A stretch of 64,000 bases of DNA from an uncultured Vibrio sp. (lineage in GTDB: Bacteria; Pseudomonadota; Gammaproteobacteria; Enterobacterales; Vibrionaceae): the NCBI GenBank assembly GCA_947504195.1, contig CANNGN010000008.1, forward strand, positions 114,921 through 178,920, written 5' to 3'. The notes beneath the pieces are model-generated. The model was given only the letters and a program-made list of their open reading frames with translations. It did not search any database and was not told where the DNA came from. The position numbers and the translations under genes are program-made. Positions 40,414 through 49,329 of the stretch are shown here, piece after piece. Positions within the stretch are counted from its first letter, which is position 1; the number at the start of each line of letters is the position of its first letter.

Positions 40414-41412
40414 TTATAATGGAGAAACAGAATCGCGTTGAACTAAGCTTGGTGTGAACTGAAGCTGGTCGCTATCGGGAGCTTCTCCTCTGGCGAGCTC
40501 TAACGCAAGGGTTGTCGCCTTCTCAGCCATTTCTTGAATAGGATAAAGAATAGTTGTTAACCGAGGTCTGACATAGCGAGCAATCGTCGCATCGTCAAAT
40601 CCAATAACCGACATAGCATCCGGAAGCGCCACATTGTGTTCCTCCAATACAGAAATTGCTCCAGCAGCCATATTATCGTTGTAAGCGACTACTGCACTGA
40701 TATCAATTGACTTGCAAAGCAGGTCAGACATCGCTTTTTCTCCCCCTTCTGAATTAGGTTCAGCACTTTCGATATAATCAGAATTTAACACAATTCCGTG
40801 CGCCTTGAGGGCAGCTAAATAGCCATTGATTCGTTGCTGAGCATCTTCAATATGGTGGGTCGATGCAATACAAGCGATGTTCCGATGTCCTTGCTGAATT
40901 AGGTATTCCGTCGCAATATATGCACCTTTTTCATTGTCCAAAGAAATACAACGATCGGCGATTTCGGGGATATGACGGTTGATCAGAACTAAAGAGGGGA
41001 TCTCTTTAGAGAAACTGATTAACTCTTGATCTGAAAGGCGTTTCGAATGAATCACCAGTGCATCACAACGATTGTTGATTAGCAGTTCGATGACTTTACG
41101 TTCTTTATCTGCTTCATGATAACCATTGCCAATAAGAATTTGCTTACCATTTTCTTGAGCAACATTGTCAACGGCTTTAACCAGTGAGCCGAAAAATGGA
41201 TCGGAAACGTCACTCACTAAGATGCCAATCGTATTACTGCTTTGGCTGACCAATGCTCGAGCAGCGGCATTAGGGCGATAGCCTAACGATTTCATTGCGA
41301 CCGTTACAGAATCTATCGATGACTGACTTGCTTTCGGTGAGTGGTTAATGACTCGTGAAACCGTTGCAACAGATACTCCAGCGAGTCGTGCGACATCTTT
41401 AATGGTTGCCAT
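40414..41412 (-). CDS. galR: LacI-family galactose operon repressor (GalR/GalS type)
   Basis: This 332-residue regulator has the LacI helix-turn-helix at the N-terminus (IKDVARLAGVSVATVSRVIN, 4-23), the hinge helix region YRPNAAARAL, and a periplasmic-binding-protein-like sensor domain with NTIGILVSD and VIGFDD. It is convergent with galTKM and is the probable ligand of the operators at 36891 and 41533. Whether it is strictly GalR or GalS cannot be decided from one sequence. Confidence 0.92.
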   Translation of the reverse strand: MATIKDVARLAGVSVATVSRVINHSPKASQSSIDSVTVAMKSLGYRPNAAARALVSQSSNTIGILVSDVSDPFFGSLVKAVDNVAQENGKQILIGNGYHEADKERKVIELLINNRCDALVIHSKRLSDQELISFSKEIPSLVLINRHIPEIADRCISLDNEKGAYIATEYLIQQGHRNIACIASTHHIEDAQQRINGYLAALKAHGIVLNSDYIESAEPNSEGGEKAMSDLLCKSIDISAVVAYNDNMAAGAISVLEEHNVALPDAMSVIGFDDATIARYVRPRLTTILYPIQEMAEKATTLALELARGEAPDSDQLQFTPSLVQRDSVSPL

Positions 41413-41532
41413 AGCAGTTTAATCCGTAAACAATTCTTTAAATGTAATGGCTATTTAACGTAATGAAAAATAAAGCCATACATTTAAGGATGAAGTAAGA
41501 ACAATACCTTATAGAATAAGGCGTTGATCTTA

Positions 41533-41548
41533 GTGTAAACGTTTTTAG
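41533..41548. promoter_or_regulatory. Imperfect Gal operator upstream of galR
   Basis: GTGTAAACGTTTTTAG matches 13 of 16 positions of the Gal operator consensus, with a perfect left half (GTGTAAACG) and a degraded right half. Its place, about 120 bases upstream of the galR start, suggests autoregulation. The other half may bind weakly. Confidence 0.5.
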
Positions 41549-41656
41549 TAAACTAAATGAGGTTTAGAGTCTAGAAATGTTTGTTACTACACGGTTTGGT
41601 TAAAAATAGAGAAACTCACGTACATTTTTAGAGTCTCTTTAAGCCTGTATAATGAA

Positions 41657-42253
41657 TTAACGATTTCCCGTTATGGGTTGGAGTAGTCTGTCGATCATCG
41701 CTAACTTAGTCTGGTTAACGCCGGCATAATTGATATAAAGCGGGCTACTACGATCGTTCGCAATAGGGTGTTGCCAACCAAGTGTATTATCGATAAAAAA
41801 TTGAGCAAAAGATTCTGAAACTTCCAAACACCCTTCCAATACGGTATCCACATAAGTTTGTAATATTGGTGTTTTTTCACATGGTGGGAGTGGTTTATTT
41901 TTGATATAAACCCACACCAAATCATCGTCTTTCAATATTTTATTAGGTTTGCTTGTACCGAGAGGTTGTGTATTGAAGTTGATGGTTTTTGGGTCAATTT
42001 TGTGGCGATGGTATCCATGTTCACGTTTATCAAAGTTCGCTAGTTCATCGTGGTTAATTTCAAGTAACACACCGTTCACTTGTCCTTCACCGATATCGAC
42101 GACTAAAGGCGAAGCTACTAACGTGGTATCAATTTTCCCCCAATGACGAACTAATCCATGCACAATGACTGGTAGGGCATGCCCAGTTTGTCCTGTTAGT
42201 TGGCGTGATGATGAGTTCATTAGGCTTCCATAACCAAAGATATAATTTGCCAC
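41657..42253 (-). CDS. Gamma-glutamylcyclotransferase-like (GGCT fold) protein
   Basis: The N-terminus ANYIFGYGSLMNSSSRQ contains the YGSL signature of the GGCT-like fold. A central Glu in FDKREHGYHRH is at the position of the catalytic acid in this superfamily, and LVWVYIKN-type strands follow. At 198 residues it is longer than YtfP-type members and nearer to ChaC size, but ChaC-specific features are not clear. Substrate unknown. The gene stands alone between galR and nnrS on the minus strand. Confidence 0.7.
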   Translation of the reverse strand: MANYIFGYGSLMNSSSRQLTGQTGHALPVIVHGLVRHWGKIDTTLVASPLVVDIGEGQVNGVLLEINHDELANFDKREHGYHRHKIDPKTINFNTQPLGTSKPNKILKDDDLVWVYIKNKPLPPCEKTPILQTYVDTVLEGCLEVSESFAQFFIDNTLGWQHPIANDRSSPLYINYAGVNQTKLAMIDRLLQPITGNR

Positions 42254-42533
42254 ATTTTCTCCTATTTATCATTACAGTATGGGTTAGTTAGATTAGAGGC
42301 TTTGTATGTAATATCAAGCCTGTTTTGGGTTTTCCTCTTTCTGATAGGTTTGTAATTTTGTGTCCATTAAACATTAAGTAGTCATTTTAACTTTCTATTG
42401 TTGTGTTGAAAAGACTCAAATTAGATTGATTTTATTGTTAATTTATTGATATGTATTAAGTTTTTATCTGGATTGATTTTTGCATTAATGAATTATTATT
42501 TTTATGGTTACGGTTATTTTGGGGAAGGTAGAG

Positions 42534-43718
42534 ATGGTGAATATCGTTGATCGCAAGCAAGAGTTATTAATTCCACCATTGTTTCGGCTAGGATTTCGTC
42601 CTTTTTTTCTGTTGGGAAGTGTTTATGCAGTGATTGCCATTATTTTGTGGGTTGTCATGCTTCATTTAGGTCAACCAGAACAACTTCAAGTGCCTGCGTT
42701 ATGGTGGCATGTACATGAAATGCTCTTTGGTTTTGCCTTTGCTATCGTAGTGGGATTTTTATTAACCGCAGTGCAAAATTGGACGGGTATTAATGGTACT
42801 AAGCACTATTTTCTTATCTTGCTTTCATCGCTGTGGCTGTTGGTTCGAGTGTTGTTCTGGGTTGATATTCCAGTTGCTTGGGTTTTGTCGCTTGAACTTG
42901 TGTTTATTGCGTTGTGTGGGTACGAAATTGGCTGGCGAGTTGTTCGTGCCAAACGTTGGAACAACCTTATTTTTATTGGTTTATTCATACTTGCGTTTAT
43001 TGCCGATATTGCCAGTTTTAGAACACTAGCAGAAGATGCACCTTTTAGTTCATCAGATGTGTGGATGGCAATGCTATGGTGGTTTACATTACTGCTATCA
43101 GTGATGGGGGCTCGAGTCATCCCTTTCTTTACCGCTCGTCGTTTTCAGTTTGAGAAACCGCAAAACAGTAAATGGCTTGATATTTTATCAAATGCTCCAC
43201 TGATCATTTTATTCGGTAGCAGCTTTATTACGACACAGCATAATACTCTCGTGGCAGTATTGATGCTGATTTCTGGTGTTGCTCAGTTAGTTCGTTTGTG
43301 GCGTTGGCAACCATTGAAAACATTCTCTGAACCTCTAGTTTGGTCACTACATTTGGGGTATTTGTGTATTCCCTTGTCGTTAATACTGCGAGCGGGTTTG
43401 GGAGACAGTTTCCTTTCTCACAACCTACTTCATCTATTTGTTATTGGTGCTTTGGGTGGGATTATTTTATCTATGATAAGTCGTGTTACTCTGGGTCATA
43501 CGGGAAGGAACGTATACGCCGGACCCAATATGAAGTGGGCATTTGTACTGCTCTTTAGTGCTGCGATTATTCGGAGTTTCGCCTTACCACTTTTCCCGCA
43601 GTTTTATTTTGCAATCATTGATATAACAGCGACGGTATGGATAGCGGCATTTGGGATCTTTATTTTCAAGTTCGCGCCAATGTTGGTTCAAACTCGGGCT
43701 GATGGTAACCCCGGTTAA
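42534..43718 (+). CDS. nnrS: NnrS family membrane protein
   Basis: This 394-residue protein has about 12 membrane spans and matches NnrS by its N-terminal PPLFRLGFRPFFLLGS motif, the His-bearing WWHVHEMLFGFAFA and SRVTLGHTGR near the C-terminus. NnrS proteins are haem and copper-containing membrane proteins associated with nitric-oxide stress in Vibrio and denitrifiers. I chose ATG 42534 because GGGGAAGG (42521-42528) is five bases upstream; the ATG at 42504 has no ribosome-binding site. An NsrR site might be expected upstream, but I see none I would defend. A terminator follows. Confidence 0.85.
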   Translation: MVNIVDRKQELLIPPLFRLGFRPFFLLGSVYAVIAIILWVVMLHLGQPEQLQVPALWWHVHEMLFGFAFAIVVGFLLTAVQNWTGINGTKHYFLILLSSLWLLVRVLFWVDIPVAWVLSLELVFIALCGYEIGWRVVRAKRWNNLIFIGLFILAFIADIASFRTLAEDAPFSSSDVWMAMLWWFTLLLSVMGARVIPFFTARRFQFEKPQNSKWLDILSNAPLIILFGSSFITTQHNTLVAVLMLISGVAQLVRLWRWQPLKTFSEPLVWSLHLGYLCIPLSLILRAGLGDSFLSHNLLHLFVIGALGGIILSMISRVTLGHTGRNVYAGPNMKWAFVLLFSAAIIRSFALPLFPQFYFAIIDITATVWIAAFGIFIFKFAPMLVQTRADGNPG

Positions 43719-43753
43719 TTTAGGTTGAGTTCTTATTTTATCGGCAAATAAAA

Positions 43754-43784
43754 AGGCTAGCACATCGTGTGCTAGCCTAATTAA
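43754..43784. terminator. Bidirectional terminator between nnrS and dapD
   Basis: AGGCTAGCACA (43754-43764) and TGTGCTAGCCT (43768-43778) form a perfect 11-pair stem with A residues on the left and AATTAATTT on the right. The genes converge. Confidence 0.88.
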
Positions 43785-43818
43785 TTTATTGATTTATCGT
43801 ATAATTTTAGTCGTCGAA

Positions 43819-44850
43819 CTAGTTATTGCTGTGCAACTCAGAATTAAGTTCAACAGCAGATTTATTTGCTAGACATTCAACCTGACCTGTCATTGAGTTA
43901 CGACGGAAAAGAAGGTCAGAAACACCGGCTAGGTCACGAGCTTTAACGGTTTCCAGTTTATTTCCTTCTTTATCTAACATCTGAACTTTTGTACCAGCTG
44001 TAACATATAGACCAGACTCTAGGGTACAACGATCGCCTAGAGGGAAACCTAAACCGGCATTTGCGCCAAGTAGAGAGTTTTCACCGATAGAAACCACCAC
44101 AGTACCACCGCCAGATAGTGTACCCATAATAGAAGCACCGCCACCGATATCTGAACCATTGCCAACTAGAACGCCTGCTGAAATACGACCTTCAACCATG
44201 CTCACGCCAGTTGTTCCAGCATTGAAGTTTATGAAGCCTTCGTGCATCACTGTCGTACCTTCACCCACATGTGCGCCCAAGCGAACACGAGAAGTATCAG
44301 CAATACGGATACCTGCAGGAACAATGTAATCCACCATTTTCGGGAATTTGTCGACACAATCAACGCTAAGAGTACGGCCAGCTAAGCGAGCTTCAATTTG
44401 ACGTTCAGCAAGTTCTGGAAGGTCGATTGGGCCTTCATTTGTCCATGCGATGTTGTGCAGTAAGCCAAAGATTCCATCAAGTACTGTGCCGTGTGGTTGA
44501 ACAAGGCGATGAGAGATCAGTTGAAGCTTTAAGAAGCCTTCAGCTACAGACTGTGGCTTTTCATCTGTGCTCAGGATAACAATCACTAACGATTGATCCG
44601 ATTGAGCAGCTTTCTCTGCAAATGCCGCAGTATCAGTTTGACCGTTTGCCGCGAACGCTTGAGCAATATCAGCACATTGGCTAGGAGTAATTTCGATTGC
44701 TTTGTTGCCATCGGTATAGCCAACAAGAACGGCTAGACCTGTAATTAAAGCATCACTAGGATTTAGGATAGGTGCTGGGAAGAAAGCTTCGATAATTTTT
44801 CCATCACGATTCTTTGTGGTGGTTCCGAGAGCAAGTGCGAAGTTGGCCAT
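43819..44850 (-). CDS. dapD: Tetrahydrodipicolinate N-succinyltransferase (long DapD type)
   Basis: DapD succinylates tetrahydrodipicolinate in the succinylase branch of lysine and diaminopimelate synthesis. At 343 residues it belongs to the long group found in Vibrio, Pseudomonas and actinobacteria rather than the 274-residue E. coli type. The C-terminal half is a left-handed beta-helix, seen as the hexapeptide-like repeats around VGEGTTVMHEGFINFN and IGGGASIMGTLSGGG. The ATG at 44850 has GGAGAAAATA before it. Confidence 0.93.
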   Translation of the reverse strand: MANFALALGTTTKNRDGKIIEAFFPAPILNPSDALITGLAVLVGYTDGNKAIEITPSQCADIAQAFAANGQTDTAAFAEKAAQSDQSLVIVILSTDEKPQSVAEGFLKLQLISHRLVQPHGTVLDGIFGLLHNIAWTNEGPIDLPELAERQIEARLAGRTLSVDCVDKFPKMVDYIVPAGIRIADTSRVRLGAHVGEGTTVMHEGFINFNAGTTGVSMVEGRISAGVLVGNGSDIGGGASIMGTLSGGGTVVVSIGENSLLGANAGLGFPLGDRCTLESGLYVTAGTKVQMLDKEGNKLETVKARDLAGVSDLLFRRNSMTGQVECLANKSAVELNSELHSNN

Positions 44851-45033
44851 TATTTTCTCCAATTATTTTTTCATTGAGTACCGATGCGTCATCGACACTA
44901 AAACTATTATGTGGGACATGATAAAGAGCATGTCTTTCTCTGGAAAGCTTTCTATAAGATAAAGTCTGCTAAACGATATGTTTTGTCGTTTTAGATATAT
45001 ATATCTTCACTAAGAAATTATCAAATCTAAAAA

Positions 45034-45058
45034 AGGAGCTGATGAGCTCCTGATTTTT
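45034..45058 (-). terminator. Intrinsic terminator after yebG
   Basis: On the minus strand AGGAGCT, CATC, AGCTCCT is followed by six T residues. The stem spans 45034-45051 on the plus strand and ends about 35 bases after the yebG stop. Confidence 0.85.
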
Positions 45059-45086
45059 TTCGTTCTGGGTTTTCAGGTTATTCGAA

Positions 45087-45398
45087 CTACGCTGCTTGAT
45101 CAGAATCTGGCTTAGCGTTAGTTTCAGCATCTGAAATTTTTTCGACTTTGGTGTTCTTTGGGCTTGGGCGGCGTTTTGCCCCTAACGCAAAGAGAACTTC
45201 GTCTTTATTTTGAGCTAAGTGAAGAGCAAGCTTCTCTTGAATATCTTCGTCTGGTAACAGTTCACTCTTACTCAGTAGTGCAAAGAGCTCATCTGCCATA
45301 TCTAACATTTTGTCATAGGCATCAGCTTCGGCTTTTGAGGTGAATGTCATCTTCTCTTCTCCGTTACGCTCAACCACGTACTTGACGATTACAGCCAT
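45087..45398 (-). CDS. yebG: SOS-regulated protein YebG
   Basis: The 103-residue sequence opens MAVIVKYVVERNGEEKMTFTSKAEADAYDKMLDMAD, given here only by its parts: VKYVV, GEEKMTF and KAEADAYDKMLD are the family hallmarks. YebG is a small DNA-damage-induced protein of unknown function. The C-terminus is an acidic and Ala-rich tail. A good LexA box lies 30 bases upstream of the start, consistent with SOS control. It is divergent from recC. Confidence 0.94.
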   Translation of the reverse strand: MAVIVKYVVERNGEEKMTFTSKAEADAYDKMLDMADELFALLSKSELLPDEDIQEKLALHLAQNKDEVLFALGAKRRPSPKNTKVEKISDAETNAKPDSDQAA

Positions 45399-45426
45399 GG
45401 TAGTTCCTCTAGTTTTTAAAATTGAA

Positions 45427-45446
45427 TACTGGTTTTTTATACAGCC
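45427..45446 (-). promoter_or_regulatory. LexA (SOS) box upstream of yebG
   Basis: The sequence CTG-GTTTTTTATA-CAG (45429-45444) has the exact CTG-N10-CAG form of the gammaproteobacterial LexA box, with an AT-rich centre and a flanking TA. It lies 30 bases before the yebG start codon. Confidence 0.85.
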
Positions 45447-45606
45447 TTGAATGGCAAATGTCTAGCTGATTTCGAACGGTAACGATTATTCAACCATGTA
45501 GGTAAATAAGATATTATGGCAGTAGCAGAATTTTGTTCAAATCTCCCTTTAAAAACAGTGATGTGCTAATCTAATTCTCCATTTATCGTAATCGGTTGGG
45601 ATCGTA

Positions 45607-48600
45607 TTGTTCTCTGTATTTCACTCGAATCAGCTTGAAACCTTAAAAATTATCTTAGTCCACTTAATTAAAGCGGACCCGCTCGATAATCCTTTCACGC
45701 CGGAAACCATATTGGTTCAAAGTCCTGGCATGTCACAATGGCTAAAAATGGAACTTGCCAACGAGTTTGGCGTCGCGGCGAATATCGACTTTCCATTGCC
45801 CGCGACGTTTATATGGGACATGTTTAGCCAAGTGCTTCCTGATGTTCCCAAGCGTAGTGCTTTCAATAAAGAGGCTATGACCTGGAAGTTAGTGACGATC
45901 ATTCCCACCTTATTGGAGTTGGATGAATTTTCCCCGCTAAAACAGTATTTGTCCCGTGACGATTCTGCATTACGATTGTTTCAATTAGCAGGAAAAATTG
46001 CTGATATCTTCGATGGCTATTTGGTGTATCGACCTGACTGGATTGACTCATGGCAGAAAGACATTCCCGTTTTGGAGATTGAAGAGGAACATCCTTGGCA
46101 GCCGATTCTTTGGCGACATCTCTATCAGGAAACACTCGCGTTAGATCAGTCCCATTATCATCGTGGCAATTTGTATCAAGCATTTATTGACGCTATTGAA
46201 AAAGGCGAGATAGACACCAGCCGCCTGCCGAAACGATTGTTTATTTTTGGTATTACCGCATTGCCTCCACGCTACCTTGATGCGCTAAAAGCCTTGAGTA
46301 ACTACATCGATATCTCATTAATGTTTGCGAATCCTAGTCAGCATTATTGGGGTGAAATCAGAGACCAAAAATACTTAGCTTCACTGCAACGCAAACAAAT
46401 CATGCTTGATCGAGAACGGTTGGCGATATCCGGAGAAGTGAGTATCGTCAAACCACAAATCTTATCTGAAATTGAGCATGATTCTCTGCACGTTGAACAG
46501 CAAATGGGGAATTCACTACTGGCTTCAATGGGGAAGTTGGGGCGAGATAATCTTTACTTGTTATCGCAACTTGAGCTTGAAGAGCATGAGTATTTTATCG
46601 CTCCTCAAGATACTAACCTGTTGCATCAAATTCAAAGTGATATTTTAAATCTTGATGAGCGTGCCAATGATCAAGCGTTAGAAACAAGCGAGCATAAAGC
46701 TCAGATAGAAGATACGGATTCGAGCGTATCATTGCATTCATGTCATAGCCCGATTCGAGAAGTTGAAGTGTTATACGACATGATTCTGTCGTGGTTCGAT
46801 CAAGACCCAACGCTTCAAGCTCGCGATATTATTGTGATGGTCGCCGATATCAATAGCTATAGTGCGGCGATTGAAGCGGTATTTGGTAACGCGCCTTATG
46901 AACGTTATATTCCTTACTCCATCTCCGATCGCACAACGGATCACGAAAGTCCAATTTTAACCGCATTTCTCCAACTACTCGCCCTACCACAATCGCGCTG
47001 TTTGGCTAGTGAGCTACTGGCATTGCTTGAAACACCGGCAATTCTACGTCGTTTCGGCATCGCACAAGATGAGTTTGAATTAGCACGACGTTGGGTCGAA
47101 AAAACAGGCATTCGCTGGGGTTTGAATCATCAATCAGGTGAAGAGTTTGGCTTTCAAATTAGCGAGAAAAATACTTGGCAAAGTGGCATCGAAAGATTGC
47201 TTGTTGGGTATTCTATGGCAGAAAATGTTGAAATAGTGTCGCTAGGTACAGAGCAATTCGCACCCTTTAACGATGTTCAAGGAATGGGGGCAGAACTGGC
47301 GGGTAAACTCGCGCACTACATTGAAACAATTAGTCATTATCGATCGGCGCTGTCTAAGACTCATTCTATCGATGATTGGCGTACGCTACTTGCGACTATG
47401 CTTGATGATTTCTTTACGATCGATTTAGAAGATGATGTCGCGTTGAATATGGTTCGCGAAACGGTTCACCAACTAGAACAACAACTGTCTGATGCTCAAT
47501 ATGAAGAGTTACTTGATCCGGATGTTGTTCGCTATTACCTGCAAACAAAGTTATCGACGACGCGTGTGAGTCAGCGCTTTTTGGCTGGGCAAGTAAACTT
47601 CTGTACCTTAATGCCGATGCGTTCGATTCCTTTTAAAGTCGTTTGCTTATTGGGGATGAATGAAGGAACTTACCCAAGAGCCAATCAAGTTGATGGCTTT
47701 GACTTAATGCATGGTCGCAGTCGTATTGGGGATCGATCACGCCGAGATGATGAACGTTATCTATTTTTAGAAGCATTGTTGTCGGCTCGACAGCGTTTTT
47801 ATGTCAGTTACATTGGTCAGTCGATTAAGGACAACAGCGAGCGGCTGCCTTCTATTTTTGTTTCAGAGTTGCTTGAGTATTGCCAACAAAATTACTGTGT
47901 ATCTGGCGATGAACAAAATGACAGTGACGACTCAGCTCAACGTTTGGAATCTTTTTTAACCCATCACCATCCGATGGTTCCCTACAGTCCTCAAGCATTC
48001 ACTGGCGTGTCGCCAAGTTACGCGCAAGAGTGGTTTCCTGTGGCCAAACGAATTGAACCAGAATCTAAACAAGAAGGTTCAATGGAATTACGAGACTACT
48101 TGCTGGAACTTGAATCGCCCATAAACATCGACTTAACGGAGCTTCAGGCCTTTTGGCGAAACCCAGCAAAGTTCTTTTTCAACCGGCGTCTAAATGTGGC
48201 CTATGAAGATTATTCCATCATTGTAGAAGATATCGAGCCGTTTAGTTTTGACTCACTAACCAGCTTTGGCTTACGTGCCGAGGTGATAGAGCATCTAGTT
48301 ACTCGCCAAAATGAGGATGTTGAAACACTTAAACAGGTCAAGCGAGCTCAAGGCTTACTGCCAAAGAATGCATTTGGGGAGATAGAATTTGAGTCGCATC
48401 TTGTGCAAGCAACACCAGTGGCTGAGAAAGTGACGCAGTTAACGCAAACTCCTTTAGATGATGTTGAACTGACTCTAGAGTTTTATCCTTTCGATGATGA
48501 GCGCTCTGTTCAGGTCAATGGTTGGCTAACTCAGAGGTATGAAATGGGTATGCTGCGTTACCGAGCGGGTGCTATTCGATCAGCAGATAAGCTGCAAGGG

Positions 48601-49026
48601 TGGGTAGATCATTTGCTGTTGAATCTTGCTGGATATGATCAATCAACTCACCTTATTGGTTTTGATAAGAAAAAAGGGATTGAACATATCACCTTTACTC
48701 CCATCGATGCCGATGTGGCGCGACATTATATTGAACGACTACTAAGGTATTTCTTTAATGGTATGAATCAGCCCCTCGCTTATTTTCCTAAAACCGCGTT
48801 GGTGGGTGTCGAAGCTCAACGAGCACAGGAAGATGACGTTAAGCTCAGTAAAAAAATGGCTGATGCGTATAACGGGAGTCAAATGATCTCAGGGGAAGGA
48901 AGTAACCCCTACTATTCTCGATTGTGGCCAGAACTTACCCCAAACATTGAAGCCCGTTTGCTTGAGATCGGCAATGACGTATTAGCCCCAATTTGTGTGG
49001 CGCTAGCTGAGCAAGAGCAATCATGA
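45607..49026 (+). CDS. recC: Exodeoxyribonuclease V gamma subunit RecC
   Basis: RecC is the subunit of RecBCD that splits the DNA duplex and recognises Chi. The 1139-residue protein (E. coli 1122) starts MFSVFHSNQLETL and keeps ILVQSPGMSQWLKMEL, ANIDFPLPATFIWDMF, FHVCHSP-like SLHSCHSPIREVEVLYD, IIVMVADI and TLMPMRSIPFKVVCLLGMNEG. The start is the TTG at 45607 (no nearby ATG fits); its ribosome-binding site is weak (GGTTGGGA). The recB gene follows after 303 bases; ptrA, which lies here in E. coli, is missing. Confidence 0.97.
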   Translation: MFSVFHSNQLETLKIILVHLIKADPLDNPFTPETILVQSPGMSQWLKMELANEFGVAANIDFPLPATFIWDMFSQVLPDVPKRSAFNKEAMTWKLVTIIPTLLELDEFSPLKQYLSRDDSALRLFQLAGKIADIFDGYLVYRPDWIDSWQKDIPVLEIEEEHPWQPILWRHLYQETLALDQSHYHRGNLYQAFIDAIEKGEIDTSRLPKRLFIFGITALPPRYLDALKALSNYIDISLMFANPSQHYWGEIRDQKYLASLQRKQIMLDRERLAISGEVSIVKPQILSEIEHDSLHVEQQMGNSLLASMGKLGRDNLYLLSQLELEEHEYFIAPQDTNLLHQIQSDILNLDERANDQALETSEHKAQIEDTDSSVSLHSCHSPIREVEVLYDMILSWFDQDPTLQARDIIVMVADINSYSAAIEAVFGNAPYERYIPYSISDRTTDHESPILTAFLQLLALPQSRCLASELLALLETPAILRRFGIAQDEFELARRWVEKTGIRWGLNHQSGEEFGFQISEKNTWQSGIERLLVGYSMAENVEIVSLGTEQFAPFNDVQGMGAELAGKLAHYIETISHYRSALSKTHSIDDWRTLLATMLDDFFTIDLEDDVALNMVRETVHQLEQQLSDAQYEELLDPDVVRYYLQTKLSTTRVSQRFLAGQVNFCTLMPMRSIPFKVVCLLGMNEGTYPRANQVDGFDLMHGRSRIGDRSRRDDERYLFLEALLSARQRFYVSYIGQSIKDNSERLPSIFVSELLEYCQQNYCVSGDEQNDSDDSAQRLESFLTHHHPMVPYSPQAFTGVSPSYAQEWFPVAKRIEPESKQEGSMELRDYLLELESPINIDLTELQAFWRNPAKFFFNRRLNVAYEDYSIIVEDIEPFSFDSLTSFGLRAEVIEHLVTRQNEDVETLKQVKRAQGLLPKNAFGEIEFESHLVQATPVAEKVTQLTQTPLDDVELTLEFYPFDDERSVQVNGWLTQRYEMGMLRYRAGAIRSADKLQGWVDHLLLNLAGYDQSTHLIGFDKKKGIEHITFTPIDADVARHYIERLLRYFFNGMNQPLAYFPKTALVGVEAQRAQEDDVKLSKKMADAYNGSQMISGEGSNPYYSRLWPELTPNIEARLLEIGNDVLAPICVALAEQEQS

Positions 49027-49329
49027 ATGGGGTATGTAACCATTGGCAAAAGAAAAAGATGATTTCACCAAAAGGTGAAGAAAAATAAGAAAGGGCGGCC
49101 GCCAGTAAATCTAGTTATGTGTAGGGCGTTTGCTGTGCGGCCATGGTCAGAGGGACCGTTGTTTGTTTGCAATATCCGTTTGGATAGATAAGTTAAAGAT
49201 GCTTACCAATTGCGAGCCAAGATAGTAGTGAGTTTTACGTGCTTCTACCGTGAGTAAGGTCTCACTCTTTTCGTCAATAGTTGGTTTGAGTCACACTTAT
49301 AATCAAAATTTAAATCGTAGGTTGTATAA
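49027..49329 (+). other. Gene-free gap between recC and recB
   Basis: No reading frame of note is present. Visible elements are a small hairpin TTCACC-AAAA-GGTGAA (49064-49079), the GC-rich palindrome GGCGGCCGCC (49094-49103), and a perfect -10 box TATAAT (49298-49303) with no convincing -35, 27 bases before recB. In E. coli this place is occupied by ptrA. Confidence 0.6.
49298..49303 (+). promoter_or_regulatory. Candidate -10 box for recB-recD
   Basis: A perfect TATAAT lies 27 bases before the recB start. The -35 region at 17 bases upstream is poor. It would allow recB-recD transcription apart from recC. Confidence 0.4.

Noticed and set aside
42254..42533. NsrR box in front of nnrS
   Set aside because: An AT-rich stretch near 42450 resembles one half-site only; too weak to claim.
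49094..49103. Evidence of a cloning vector or transposon at the GCGGCCGC palindrome
   Set aside because: A NotI-type palindrome alone proves nothing; I see no inverted terminal repeats, target duplication or marker gene around it.
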